Below, piece by piece: positions 9,682 to 18,307 of a stretch of 64,000 nt of DNA (within the stretch, counting starts at the first letter, position 1; the number at the start of each line of letters is the position of its first letter). The notes under the pieces were generated by a model that had not been told where the DNA came from, searched no databases, and saw only the letters and a list, made by a program, of their open reading frames with translations. The stretch spans positions 1-64,000 of the forward strand of contig JAJEAL010000144.1 of the NCBI GenBank assembly GCA_022822785.1, read 5' to 3'. This DNA is from Candidatus Poribacteria bacterium (GTDB lineage: Bacteria > Poribacteria > WGA-4E > PCPOR2b). A program made the translations under genes and the position numbers.

Positions 9682-9709
9682 AAAAAGCCCTTTCCACAAT
9701 GGAAAGGGC
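9682..9709 (-). terminator. Rho-independent terminator after the tRNA-Lys/tRNA-Glu unit
   Basis: On the minus strand a perfect 9-bp stem GCCCTTTCC / GGAAAGGGC with a 5-nt loop is followed by TTTTTC. It lies just 3' of tRNA-Glu, as expected for the end of that transcript. On the plus strand no T-run follows. Confidence 0.85.
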
Positions 9710-9715
9710 AAAAAA

Positions 9716-9790
<75 letters not shown>

Positions 9791-9796
9791 AACAAG

Positions 9797-9869
9797 TGAG
9801 CCGTACAGGAATCGAACCTGTGACCACCTGATTAAAAGTCAGATGCTCTACCTACTGAGCTAACGGCTC
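9797..9869 (-). tRNA. tRNA-Lys (anticodon TTT)
   Basis: The reverse complement has acceptor GAGCCGT / ACGGCTC, D-arm TAGCTCAGTAGGTAGAGC, anticodon loop CTTTTAA (anticodon TTT) and T-arm CAGGTTCGATTCCTG. CCA is not encoded. It is the first tRNA after the promoter at 9902-9930. Confidence 0.95.
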
Positions 9870-9901
9870 TAAATAAAGGTATCTCAGGCAAACAGCGGAA
9901 A

Positions 9902-9930
9902 ATGATACCCAATACGCTAGCAATTGTCAA
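9902..9930 (-). promoter_or_regulatory. Sigma-70 promoter for the tRNA-Lys/tRNA-Glu unit
   Basis: On the minus strand TTGACA (9930-9925), a 17-bp spacer, then TATCAT (9907-9902). Initiation would fall near 9895, about 26 nt before the tRNA-Lys 5' end. Confidence 0.75.
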
Positions 9931-9964
9931 CCTTAAAATCTAACTGTTATCCCTCCACTGAAAA

Positions 9965-11257
9965 TCAAGTTGCAGACAAAATAGTCTCATCACAGATTAT
10001 GGTTTGGGTTCTCTCCGGTCCAACAGAAATAATGGTAACCGGCGTATCAAGAAATTCGGAGATGTAGGCATTATATCGCTTTGCATTTTCTGGCAGGTCT
10101 TCGTATCGCCGCACATCCATCGTTGGCGTCTTCCAGCCGGGTAGCGTTTCGTAGACCGGCTCACACTCCTCAAGGGCGTGCAAGCTGGTTGGAAATGTGG
10201 TTATAATCTCGCCACGACGCCGATACGCACTGCAGACCTGAATCTCATCAAGGTGATCGAAGACATCGAATTTCGTTAAAACCAAGTCGGTGAAGCCGTT
10301 AATTTGGGCGGCATAGCGCAAAGCAACGAGGTCGAGCCAACCGCAGCGGCGTGCACGTTGTGTCGTCGCGCCGTATTCCTGACCAATCTCGCGAATCTCC
10401 TCGTCGAGGTCCGGCGGCATCTCTGTTGGGAAAGGGCCTGTACCGACACGAGTTACATAAGCCTTTGAAACCCCGAGCACCCGATCTATTGCCTGCGGGC
10501 CAACACCTAGCCCTGTGCAAACCGCACCGATGGTGGTGTTGGACGACGTGACATAAGGGTATGTCCCGAAATCGATGTCTAGCATCGTTCCCTGCGCGCC
10601 CTCGTAAAGTATCCGCTTCCCAGCTTTGAGCGCACCGTTCATAAACTCAGAAGTATCCGCCACATAAGGAGCAAGCCGCTGTGCATAGGCGTGATATTCT
10701 TCCAACAGAGCGGCTCTATCGATTTCGCCGCCAATCTGATCGAGGATATGGCCTTTTGCCCCTAGATTGAAGTCGAGCTTCTTTTGAAATAGGTCAAACT
10801 CAAGTAGATCCGCAACCCGTATGCCTGCATGACGATTCATCTTATCGGAGTATGTTGGCCCAATGCCTCGTGAAGTTGTTCCGAGCTTCAACGAACTTCC
10901 AAGGTCGTCCCACGACTCCATAATCTTGTGATAAGGCAGAATTAGGTGTGCCCGGGTGCTAATCTTGAGACGGTCGGCAATTTCGATTCCACCCGCCTGT
11001 AAGTTATCAATTTCGTTGAAAAGCGTCTCTAGATTGATAACTACACCGTTGCCAATTACATTCACTGTATGAGGATAGAGCACCCCAGAAGGGAGCAGAT
11101 GGAAGATAAACTTCTCTTCGCCAACAACGATGGTATGCCCCGCGTTGTCACCGCCTTGATACCTGGCGACAATGTCGGCATTTTCAGCAAGGAAATCGGT
11201 TGTTCCTCCCTTGCTTTCATCTCCCCACTGTGCCCCTAATATGACAATGTTTGCCAC
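9965..11257 (-). CDS. purA: Adenylosuccinate synthetase
   Basis: A 430-residue enzyme of the usual length that joins IMP and aspartate with GTP in AMP synthesis. Conserved marks include GAQWGDE at the start, NAGHT (N38, H41), TTSRGIGPTYSDKMNRHAG, LYEGAQGTMLDIDFGTYPYVTSSNT and TRVGTGPFPTE. The GTP loop is odd: the family's GDEGKGK reads GDESKGG here, so G15 is Ser and K18 is Gly, while D13, K16 and H41 are kept. The gene follows rpsI by 52 bp on the same strand, and the whole run rplM-rpsI-purA may be one transcript. Confidence 0.95.
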   Translation of the reverse strand: MANIVILGAQWGDESKGGTTDFLAENADIVARYQGGDNAGHTIVVGEEKFIFHLLPSGVLYPHTVNVIGNGVVINLETLFNEIDNLQAGGIEIADRLKISTRAHLILPYHKIMESWDDLGSSLKLGTTSRGIGPTYSDKMNRHAGIRVADLLEFDLFQKKLDFNLGAKGHILDQIGGEIDRAALLEEYHAYAQRLAPYVADTSEFMNGALKAGKRILYEGAQGTMLDIDFGTYPYVTSSNTTIGAVCTGLGVGPQAIDRVLGVSKAYVTRVGTGPFPTEMPPDLDEEIREIGQEYGATTQRARRCGWLDLVALRYAAQINGFTDLVLTKFDVFDHLDEIQVCSAYRRRGEIITTFPTSLHALEECEPVYETLPGWKTPTMDVRRYEDLPENAKRYNAYISEFLDTPVTIISVGPERTQTIICDETILSAT

Positions 11258-11309
11258 AATTTGTATCCTCGAAATCGTTTAGAAACCCAATCTGTAGTCG
11301 GGTTGACCG

Positions 11310-11705
11310 TTAACGCTTGGAAAATTGGAACCGTGCTCGCGCCCCTTTTTGTCCATATTTTTTCCGCTCAACCATACGGGAATCACGGGTAAGAAATCCG
11401 GCTTTTTTCAAAGTAGGTTTCAAAGATTCGTCCGCTTTAACAAGCGCGCGAGAGAGACCGTGTAAAATAGCGCCGGCTTGTCCTGAAATACCACCCCCAC
11501 GGGCGTTGACAAATACATCATACGCGCTACTTTTATTGGTTAATTCTGTCGGTTGTTTAGCCAATTGGATTAAGTCGGGCCGATCAAAGTAATCGTCGAT
11601 CGGTTTTTTATTGACAACGAATTGGCCAGATCCCCCTGGAATCACACGCACACGTGCAACGGAGGTTTTGCGTCTCCCCGTTCCCCAATACTGTTGTACA
11701 GCCAT
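11310..11705 (-). CDS. rpsI: 30S ribosomal protein S9
   Basis: A 131-residue protein of normal length. It begins [16 protein letters not shown] and ends with the basic tail [17 protein letters not shown], whose last Lys-Arg reaches into the decoding site. [19 protein letters not shown] is the conserved middle motif. It is 18 bp downstream of rplM, the classic bacterial L13-S9 pair. Confidence 0.98.
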   Translation of the reverse strand: MAVQQYWGTGRRKTSVARVRVIPGGSGQFVVNKKPIDDYFDRPDLIQLAKQPTELTNKSSAYDVFVNARGGGISGQAGAILHGLSRALVKADESLKPTLKKAGFLTRDSRMVERKKYGQKGARARFQFSKR

Positions 11706-11723
11706 ACTTCCTCCTCTAAAGAA

Positions 11724-12158
11724 TTACACCTCTACCACTTCCGGACGCTGCGCTTGGTGCGGATGGTTTGGACCGACATAGATTTTGAGTTTTCTAATCA
11801 GTTTACGCCCTAGGCGATTTTTCGGGAGCATCCCTTTGACAGCGTGTCGTAGGATTTCTTCCGGCTTTCTCTGCATCTGCTCTTCAAAGGTTCTGACTTT
11901 CCCACCGCCGGGGTAACCGCTATAGCGAAAATACGTTTTGTCTGTTGCTTTGTTTCCGGTGACAACGATTTTTTCAGCGTTAATCACAGCCACACGATAA
12001 CCCATATCGGCGTGTGGGGTGAAAGTCGGGTGATGTTTCCCTCGAAGCATCATCGCAATTTGCGTAGCTAAACGTCCAAGGACCTTCCCCTCCGCATCCA
12101 CAACACACCATTTAATATCTGTATCAGATCCAACAAAAGATGTTTTCATTGCAAGCAT
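11724..12158 (-). CDS. rplM: 50S ribosomal protein L13
   Basis: A 144-residue protein with the L13 core: WCVVDAEGKVLGRLATQIA, LRGKHHPTFTPHADMGYRVAVINAEKI, and AVKGMLPKNRLGRKLIRKLKIY. The start may be the second Met (MKTSFVG), the usual L13 start; the first Met gives only three more residues. It is the first gene of the rplM-rpsI unit, with a roughly 300-nt leader. Confidence 0.98.
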   Translation of the reverse strand: MLAMKTSFVGSDTDIKWCVVDAEGKVLGRLATQIAMMLRGKHHPTFTPHADMGYRVAVINAEKIVVTGNKATDKTYFRYSGYPGGGKVRTFEEQMQRKPEEILRHAVKGMLPKNRLGRKLIRKLKIYVGPNHPHQAQRPEVVEV

Positions 12159-12465
12159 GATTTTACCTTCAACAACTTCCCACCGTATCGTGGTAGGAGA
12201 TTTCCGACAACTACCTTAATTCAATTTGCTGCCTACTCCCATAACGACAGGAGAGGCAGGTTTTGTTGACATTTGACAGATTAGCCCCATTTACGTTCCG
12301 AGACCCCTCGACCTAATGCCCGACAAGTCGATTGCCGACAATCATTTCGGTTTTTAGACCGTAGCACGATGGCTATAGCGTCTCCCAAATTGATGACAAC
12401 GAAATGTCAACCTGTTCTAGCAACTTGCGTTAGTACATCTCAGATGCTAGGCACAACAGCCTGAA
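12159..12465 (-). promoter_or_regulatory. Long 5' leader of rplM-rpsI, with hairpin and MITE remnant
   Basis: From the promoter at 12466-12495 the transcript would carry about 300 nt before rplM. The leader has a hairpin at 12229-12259 (CTGCCTACTCC pairing with GGAGAGGCAG, one A-A mismatch). It also has inverted copies of GTTGACATTT (12265-12274 and 12402-12411) that match the ends of MITE family 2, including the outer GCAACTTGCGTTAG flank. Autoregulatory L13 leaders are known in other bacteria; whether this hairpin is one cannot be judged by eye. Confidence 0.5.
12265..12432. mobile_element. MITE-like element, family 2, decayed copy in the rplM leader
   Basis: The right end AAATGTCAACCTGTTCTAG followed by CAACTTGCGTTAG is the reverse complement of the family 2 left end (compare 43720-43752 and 55889-55923). 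The left end keeps only GTTGACATTT at 12265-12274. The interior is noncoding. The element has become transcribed as part of the ribosomal operon leader. Confidence 0.55.
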
Positions 12466-12495
12466 ATAGTATCATCAAAGAACTGGTTTTGTCAA
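12466..12495 (-). promoter_or_regulatory. Sigma-70 promoter of the rplM-rpsI-purA unit
   Basis: On the minus strand TTGACA (12495-12490), an 18-bp spacer, then TACTAT (12471-12466). It is the only strong hexamer pair in the spacer on that strand. Confidence 0.7.
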
Positions 12496-12628
12496 GGTTT
12501 GATGCCGACAAATTTAGATAAATCAACGGATTCCAGCATTTTTTGCTTTGTTCTCCATGATGCGTAAGAATCTCGTTACACTCAAGCCTAATCTTTTTGA
12601 GTCCGGTAGCAGATTCAGGAAAGTGTGC

Positions 12629-12657
12629 TTGACAAAAAGTGGTATATCGTTTAGAAT
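12629..12657 (+). promoter_or_regulatory. Sigma-70 promoter of the STAS gene
   Basis: TTGACA (12629-12634), a 17-bp spacer, then TAGAAT (12652-12657). It lies about 80 bp before the ATG at 12739. Confidence 0.75.
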
Positions 12658-12738
12658 GAATGGCAGATTAAAAACAGTGAATCTGCACTTTTCAAAACAA
12701 TCGGCTTTTTGCCGAACAATATTTCAGGAGAAGAACCG

Positions 12739-13083
12739 ATGGATGTCAGTGTTGAAACGAGAGATGGTGTTATCATCTTGAAACTGGGAGGAAGAATCGT
12801 GGGGCTTGCGGGCGGTGAGCTCAGAGAGGTGATTGAAGAGCAGCTGAAAGACGCCCCGGAATCTCCTAAATTTCTATTTGATTTTGCCGATGTCTCCCGG
12901 ATGGACAGTTCCGGGCTTGGGACCCTGATAGGATTGCACGTATCCGTTGCGCGTAAGAACGGGCGGATCGGGGTGATTAACGTTAGCAATAATATCAACA
13001 ACCTGCTTGTGATAGGAAGGCTAATTACGATTTTTGAACACTTTGATAGCGAAGACGAAGCCATCGCTGATCTACAAGCATAA
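12739..13083 (+). CDS. STAS-domain anti-sigma factor antagonist (SpoIIAA/RsbV-like)
   Basis: A 114-residue single STAS domain. The ATG at 12739 (MDVSVETRDG) was chosen over an upstream in-frame start because AGGAG sits 8 bp before it. The key loop is DVSRMDSSGLGTLIGLH, with the serine pair where SpoIIAA-type proteins are phosphorylated. Such proteins bind anti-sigma kinases and free a sigma factor in a partner-switching circuit. No anti-sigma kinase or sigma factor gene is adjacent, so the partner lies elsewhere. It has its own promoter. Confidence 0.9.
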   Translation: MDVSVETRDGVIILKLGGRIVGLAGGELREVIEEQLKDAPESPKFLFDFADVSRMDSSGLGTLIGLHVSVARKNGRIGVINVSNNINNLLVIGRLITIFEHFDSEDEAIADLQA

Positions 13084-13156
13084 GGGATATTTAAGCCTAC
13101 CATTATACAACGGAATTGTGGATTGTATATGGTGCCGGCAAGTTGCTTACTACCTA

Positions 13157-14464
13157 TCAAAGGCTGTCCACACGAAACGTCTCTGGAAGTAGTTCGTGGA
13201 CAGCACGGATAATCATATCTTCTACCGCCGGTGCGAAGCGCGTTGGGCGATCATAGTAAATCATCGCCCCTTCGCCTTCGTAACCACCCTCTTTCAAAAT
13301 GCGCTTCGACGGGATGTAACACGGCACATCGTTACAGTACGCGTTGACCCACAGGCGCGATGCGTCACACTCACGTTTAAGACGAATTGAGTAATCAACA
13401 ACCACCTCGCCGGGAAGAAACACAACCGCAAGTTCATCTGCAAAATTCCAGATCTGAACGGGATAGGAGAGCGTTGTTTGAAGGGACTCGCCGCGGTTTA
13501 GCCGGTCAAGTTGTGCCTGAGCGTGGTAGCCGATTGCTCCGCCTTGCGCGACCCGTTCTTCCCACTCCTGACGGGCGGGTATTTTGTCAAACGGCAAGTC
13601 AATGCGCTTGACCTGTCCTCGAAGTCTTCCTCGTATCGTGGCAAGGTCGCTACCCAGGAGTCGATTCACTTCCGCAGCGATCGCATGGCCATGTTGCCTC
13701 GCAAAGTTCAACCCCGCACGCGGTGCTGGGTTTGCGTCCCCTGCACACCCGATTGCCACCAGTGCGGTTGCGTCTGGATAGTCCGCTTCGATGTAACTGC
13801 TCGCATAACCCGCCCAGTCCCCGCAAACAGCGTTGAAATCACCGCCTAGTGTGGTACAATGACAGGCGTAACTGGTGAGAACTGCACGCAGTTCGCCGTC
13901 GGCTCCCACGGCGCGGAGCATCGGTAGGGCGTGGTCAACGGGACCGCCCTCCGTCCGCCGATTATTCGCGAATCCAACCCTTCCTTCCCCCCAAGCAAGA
14001 GAGGCGGGACAGAGGTCAGCAAGTGCCGATTTTGCCACCTGTTTCAGCTTGTCAGTCAATTCGTGGGTGTAGCGATCAATGTTCCCCTGATGTGCTTCGG
14101 GAACGGGCACCCCAAACAACGTCCTCAGCACACCGGCAAGATACGGTGCACTGTGGGTATGCGTTGAGCAGATTACAAACTGTTCGCGGGGGATGTCGGC
14201 GTTTTGCTCTAACTCCGCTGCGACATCTTCGGTGATATAGTCCGGCACACCACAGTTATCCACGGTTATCAATACCGCAGGACTTTCGGCGCCGTTGCGA
14301 ATCGCCAACGCTTTCGCCCAGATCCGCTGTTCAACGGTATCCGCCTCATCTCGTCGTACGCCATAGCCGCTGAGGCGGACCGGAAAATTAGGTGTGATAT
14401 CAATTTTGGCGGCACCAACGTGGTAATCTGTTGCACTCACGATTTCACCCCTTCTGTAACGCAC
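13157..14464 (-). CDS. Neutral/alkaline ceramidase N-domain-like hydrolase
   Basis: A 435-residue protein that matches the N-terminal domain of neutral/alkaline ceramidases. It opens with VGAAKIDITPNFPVRLSGYG, then has VICSTHTHSAPY (Zn ligand histidines), SYACHCTTLGGDF and VAIGCAGDANP. Full ceramidases are about 650-700 residues with a C-terminal immunoglobulin-like domain; that part is absent, as in many environmental short homologues. No signal peptide is seen. The substrate is therefore uncertain: an amide of a lipid or another small molecule. It is 6 bp downstream of the aldo/keto reductase gene, almost surely co-transcribed. Confidence 0.75.
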   Translation of the reverse strand: MRYRRGEIVSATDYHVGAAKIDITPNFPVRLSGYGVRRDEADTVEQRIWAKALAIRNGAESPAVLITVDNCGVPDYITEDVAAELEQNADIPREQFVICSTHTHSAPYLAGVLRTLFGVPVPEAHQGNIDRYTHELTDKLKQVAKSALADLCPASLAWGEGRVGFANNRRTEGGPVDHALPMLRAVGADGELRAVLTSYACHCTTLGGDFNAVCGDWAGYASSYIEADYPDATALVAIGCAGDANPAPRAGLNFARQHGHAIAAEVNRLLGSDLATIRGRLRGQVKRIDLPFDKIPARQEWEERVAQGGAIGYHAQAQLDRLNRGESLQTTLSYPVQIWNFADELAVVFLPGEVVVDYSIRLKRECDASRLWVNAYCNDVPCYIPSKRILKEGGYEGEGAMIYYDRPTRFAPAVEDMIIRAVHELLPETFRVDSL

Positions 14465-14470
14465 TGAATA

Positions 14471-15502
14471 TCACAGCGCCAGTGTCGGCATATCCACTGC
14501 CCCCGCTCGTCGCTCGTGGATATTCAACTCCATCGAATCCGGGTAACGCATTGGTGGGGCAGATGCTTCGTTCAATTTGGCTAACGCATCGGCAGGCAGG
14601 CTCCAACCTGAACAACCGATATTATCGCGCAGTTGGTCCACCTTCCTCGATCCAACGATAACTGAAGTGATTCCCTCCTGTTCTAGAATCCACCGCAAAG
14701 CCACCTGTGCCATACTCTTGCCCAGCGCTTGTGCTACGTCCTGGAGCGTCTCTAGGATTTTCTGTACTCGCGGGTTAAGGTATCGATCCATTGAAGAATC
14801 CGACCTTTGAGCAAATCGGGAATCTTCGGGGGGCGGTTCACCCGGCCTATATTTCCCAGTTAAATATCCCGACGCCAATGGGCCCCAAACATAGACACCG
14901 ACCCCTTTATCACGACAGAGCGGCAAGATTTCTTCTTCGATGTCGCGTGTTAGGAGATTGTACTGGGGCTGGAGCGCTTCATAACGGGTTAAATTTTTTA
15001 CCTCGCTAATCCATAGCGCATCACACAACCGCCAAGCGTACTCGTTGCTACACCCGATGTAGCGGACTTTGCCTTGATGCACGAGATCGTCAAGTGCACG
15101 CAAACGTTCCTCGGTTGGCGTCTCCCTATCGACATGATGGATAAGGTAGAGGTCAATATAATCGATTTGCAGGCGTCGCAAGCTGTCCTCGACCGCTCTC
15201 ATGATATGCCCGCGTGAGGTGCCGGAATCGTTGATGTCCGTGCCCATCGGGTTGAACACCTTGGTAGCGATAATAAGTTTGTCCCGCTTCCCTTTCATGA
15301 TCCGTCCCAAAATCGTCTCTGACTGACCTTCAGCGTAGGAGTTGGCGACATCATAAAAATTAATGCCGGCATCCAACGCGCAGTTGAAGACTGCATCGGA
15401 TTCGGCTTCGTCGCTGCCCCAACCGGCTGCCCCAAAAGTCATCGTTCCGAGACAGACCTCTGAAACTTTGAGCCCGGTTCTTCCTAAACGTCTATATTGC
15501 AT
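14471..15502 (-). CDS. Aldo/keto reductase
   Basis: A 343-residue TIM-barrel NADPH-dependent oxidoreductase. It starts MQYRRLGRTGLKVSEVCLG and has the catalytic set: D in NFYDVANSYAEG with Y in the same motif, K in IATKVFNP, and H in LYLIHHVD. The C-terminal NADP motif is VIVGSRKVDQLRDN. GAAGGAGAG precedes the ATG. Such enzymes reduce sugar or ketone carbonyls. Its neighbour is the ceramidase-like gene, 6 bp downstream. Confidence 0.92.
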   Translation of the reverse strand: MQYRRLGRTGLKVSEVCLGTMTFGAAGWGSDEAESDAVFNCALDAGINFYDVANSYAEGQSETILGRIMKGKRDKLIIATKVFNPMGTDINDSGTSRGHIMRAVEDSLRRLQIDYIDLYLIHHVDRETPTEERLRALDDLVHQGKVRYIGCSNEYAWRLCDALWISEVKNLTRYEALQPQYNLLTRDIEEEILPLCRDKGVGVYVWGPLASGYLTGKYRPGEPPPEDSRFAQRSDSSMDRYLNPRVQKILETLQDVAQALGKSMAQVALRWILEQEGITSVIVGSRKVDQLRDNIGCSGWSLPADALAKLNEASAPPMRYPDSMELNIHERRAGAVDMPTLAL

Positions 15503-15593
15503 ATTCCTCTCCTTCGTATAATTTGGTCTGATTCTATTGTGTCATTTTATCATATTCTCCTGCTACGATACAACGCCAAACATCAATTAAGCC

Positions 15594-15621
15594 TTGTATT
15601 TCTTTCGTTATCCTGTATAAT
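15594..15621 (+). promoter_or_regulatory. Candidate sigma-70 promoter for the MFS gene
   Basis: TTGTAT (15594-15599), a 16-bp spacer, then a consensus TATAAT (15616-15621), about 120 bp before the MFS start. Confidence 0.55.
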
Positions 15622-15741
15622 GAATCGCTGACCGTGGAGTCATTCTCGAATGCTTATCACGATTTAGTTTGCTGTAACAGATAGTAAGGATATGCCTATG
15701 TGTACCTCACCTGAAAATCGACAGAGACAGGTGCCCATCTG

Positions 15742-16917
15742 ATGTGGAATCGCCAATTTATCTCATTGTGCCTCATTCTACTGGCAGCGGGACTTGTCAC
15801 GGCGCCCATCGAGCTCCTCTTCCCCGTCTATGTGGAAGAAGCCTTAAAGAAAACGGTGTGGTTTGCTGCGTTATTACGAGCACTCCCAATCGCTCTCGGC
15901 GGTTTGTTCGCTTTGGTGGGCGGTGCATTAAGCGACAGATTGGGCAGAAAATCCACGTTAATCTTGGGTATGACAGGGGCCCTAGTTGTAGGGGTTGTGT
16001 TCATAAGCGAACAGCCGTTGTTAATCTGGGGAGTGCTGTGCTATCAAGGGATCGCTTCCGGCTTCCGAACAGCGGGTGGACAATCATATCTCATCAGCGC
16101 GGTTGATGCGAACCGGCTCGGCTTAGCTGCCGCTGTCTACTTCCTGACGTATACATTTGGCGGTGCAATGGGCAGTGCGGTTGGCGGCGAGTTAATAGAT
16201 CGCTTCAACTATGGGGTCGTTGGCGGCGGAACGATTGTTGTCATGGCGCTGCTCATTTTAGTAGCACTTATCTTGCTACCTCGACTGCCGCGTGGGACCG
16301 GTGAGCGGAAATCTTTTACACAGATGCTTGCTGGATATGGCACAATGCTTCGGCGCCGGGAGGTACGCTTACTGCTCGGCATGCGTTTTCTGCCGACCTA
16401 CTATTGGGGAACGGTTAGCCTCCTGCTGCCGGTCCTGATTGCACGTTCTACAGGTGTTCGGTTAGCGGGATATTACGGTGCATCGAGAGATCTGTTTGCC
16501 GCCTGTTGCCAGCTGATATCGGGTCGCATTTGTGACGCTGCCGGTCCTAAAGCCACCGCTCTGGTAGCCACCTGCCTTGTCGCACTGACCGCGATTTTAA
16601 TTACGTTGAACACAGACTCAACAATTCTTCTATTTGCGCTGGGAGTTTTGAGTGCTGGAGCGGCGTGGTCGGTTTCTATTACAATGCCTCGTCTTATCGA
16701 TGAATTTTTTGAAGCGGAGGAGAAGGGACGCGGTGTTGGAATCACCCATCTCGCGTGGAGTTCGGGGTTCCTTTCCGGACACATGGTCGGCGGCAGACTC
16801 GAATCGGTGGCTATTCACTTGCCGTTTGCTGTGGCTGGTGGCATGGTCGTTATTTCAGCGATACTCGCGTTTCGACTTTGGCAAATTGGGGAAACCAAAA
16901 AAGCGGTTACCCATTGA
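15742..16917 (+). CDS. Major facilitator superfamily transporter
   Basis: A 391-residue inner-membrane protein with about 12 hydrophobic helices. The MFS motif A appears between helices 2 and 3 as GGALSDRLGRKSTL, and a degenerate repeat (SGRICDAAGPKATAL) marks the second half. The length is typical of drug or sugar efflux types. It starts the plus-strand run that leads to the phosphonate-type genes, but 280 bp and a MITE remnant separate them. The substrate is unknown. Confidence 0.88.
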   Translation: MWNRQFISLCLILLAAGLVTAPIELLFPVYVEEALKKTVWFAALLRALPIALGGLFALVGGALSDRLGRKSTLILGMTGALVVGVVFISEQPLLIWGVLCYQGIASGFRTAGGQSYLISAVDANRLGLAAAVYFLTYTFGGAMGSAVGGELIDRFNYGVVGGGTIVVMALLILVALILLPRLPRGTGERKSFTQMLAGYGTMLRRREVRLLLGMRFLPTYYWGTVSLLLPVLIARSTGVRLAGYYGASRDLFAACCQLISGRICDAAGPKATALVATCLVALTAILITLNTDSTILLFALGVLSAGAAWSVSITMPRLIDEFFEAEEKGRGVGITHLAWSSGFLSGHMVGGRLESVAIHLPFAVAGGMVVISAILAFRLWQIGETKKAVTH

Positions 16918-16924
16918 TATGGTC

Positions 16925-17030
16925 AGGGCTTACGCATCTCGATTGTAGTTGCCCGATTCATCGGGCGATGGGAACGATGTCCTTCGGCGATTCATCGCCG
17001 AAGATGCCAGGACTTTTGCGCTATAGTCCT
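16925..17030. mobile_element. MITE-like element, family 1, decayed copy b
   Basis: The left end AGGGCTTACGCA (16925-16936) and right end TGCGCTATAGTCCT (17017-17030) are degenerate versions of the family 1 ends. The interior shares GATTGTAGTTGCCCGATTCA with copy a, and has a hairpin CTTCGGCGATTCATCGCCGAAG. Confidence 0.55.
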
Positions 17031-17039
17031 GGCTCAACC

Positions 17040-17165
17040 AGTCCGGACTCTGAACTTTTGTTAGCATTGATAGACCAACATGCCAAACAACATGGTGAAA
17101 CCCGATCAAGATTTATTGCACAGGCAGCGATGGAGTTTATCGCAAGTCATAGCACCGCTGAATAA
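17040..17165 (+). pseudogene. Remnant of a HicB-like antitoxin C-terminus
   Basis: A 41-residue open stretch ending in TAA reads ELLLALIDQHAKQHGETR, then SRFIAQAAMEFIAS. This is the ribbon-helix-helix C-terminal pattern of HicB antitoxins (LD..AK..GE.RS.F...AA...I). The antitoxin N-terminal domain is missing; upstream sequence is the family 1 MITE remnant, ending 9 bp before it. No hicA is nearby. Confidence 0.5.
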
Positions 17166-17197
17166 GCAGACCGTGCAGGGATTGAAAGGAAAATTTT

Positions 17198-18307
17198 ATG
17201 CGTCAGCGGGCGTCGATTTCACTCTTTCACGGCGCAGGTCAACCGTTTGAACTCTGCGAACGGAACATCCCAACACCGAATACAGATGAGGTACTGGTTC
17301 AAGTCTCGTTGGCAACTATCTGTGGTTCGGATCTACACACCTGCACAGGTCGACGGACTGCACCAACACCGTGTGTATTAGGTCACGAAGCGGTTGGGCG
17401 TATTGCTGCCCCAACGGAGGTCCGTGATGCGTATGGCGAACCTTTGCACGAAGGTGACCGTGTGACGTGGAGCATCATGGCTGCGTGCGGTCAGTGCGAA
17501 TACTGTAACAAACGGAATCTACCACAGAAGTGTGAGCGACTGTTTAAGTATGGTCACGCTCAGAGTGCTGCCCCCCATTTCTTCAACGGCGGTTTCGCGG
17601 AGCAGATTTGTCTTCGACCGGGAACAGCAATCTATCGTATCCCCGATACCGTTAGCGACGTTGAAGCAGCGCCACTCAACTGTGCCCTCTCCACCGTTTT
17701 AGGTGGATTAACCACCCTTGAACCCGTAGAAGGATATAGCGCGGTTGTTCAAGGTGCGGGTATGCTAGGCATTTATGCTGCGTGCTGCTTACGTGAACGT
17801 GGGTTTGAAATTGTCGCTTGTGTGGACCGTGTCGCTGAACGTCTCCGCGTCGCAGAGGCCTTCGGAGCAACGCACACGTTTAATCTTTCCAAAGATTCCG
17901 CAACTGAAATCGGGGACGCCTTACACGATTTAACAGGGGGACGCGGGGTGGATTACGCTGTCGAGGTGAGCGGGGCAGCGGCTGCGCTAGTCAACTCTCT
18001 CGATTGGGTGGGAGTCGGTGGAAGCTGTTTGACGCTCGGTTATGTTTTCCCGCACGCCGATGTCACGATAGACGCCCACCAGATTGTAACAAAATGCCTG
18101 ACGGTGCGCGGAAACCACAATTATCATCCGTCTGTGCTAGGAGACGCACTTCGGTTTGTCGAAGAAACGCGAGACCGGTATCCATTCGAGGATTTGGTCG
18201 GTGCGGTCTATCCGCTAGTGGAAATCGACGCTGCATTTGACCGAGCACTACAGGGAGATCTAATCCGAGTTGGCATTAATCCAACCGTGGAAGGGGACGC
18301 ATTTTGA
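17198..18307 (+). CDS. Zinc-binding alcohol dehydrogenase, phosphonate-catabolism-associated type
   Basis: A 369-residue medium-chain dehydrogenase. Catalytic zinc ligands are the Cys of ATICGSDLHT and the His-Glu of VLGHEAVG. Structural zinc cysteines are in CGQCEYCNKRNLPQKC. The NAD loop reads VVQGAGMLGIYAA. The sequence around GRRTAPTPCVLGHE resembles dehydrogenases found beside phosphonate degradation genes. The next gene starts inside its stop codon (TTGA overlap), so translation is coupled. I infer a role making or using phosphonoacetaldehyde or a related aldehyde; that is not shown directly. Confidence 0.8.
   Translation: MRQRASISLFHGAGQPFELCERNIPTPNTDEVLVQVSLATICGSDLHTCTGRRTAPTPCVLGHEAVGRIAAPTEVRDAYGEPLHEGDRVTWSIMAACGQCEYCNKRNLPQKCERLFKYGHAQSAAPHFFNGGFAEQICLRPGTAIYRIPDTVSDVEAAPLNCALSTVLGGLTTLEPVEGYSAVVQGAGMLGIYAACCLRERGFEIVACVDRVAERLRVAEAFGATHTFNLSKDSATEIGDALHDLTGGRGVDYAVEVSGAAAALVNSLDWVGVGGSCLTLGYVFPHADVTIDAHQIVTKCLTVRGNHNYHPSVLGDALRFVEETRDRYPFEDLVGAVYPLVEIDAAFDRALQGDLIRVGINPTVEGDAF

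Noticed and set aside
12229-12259. Hairpin called as an L13 leader
   Set aside because: Only a stem with one mismatch is visible. The covariance features of the known leader cannot be judged by eye, so it is listed as an unnamed hairpin.
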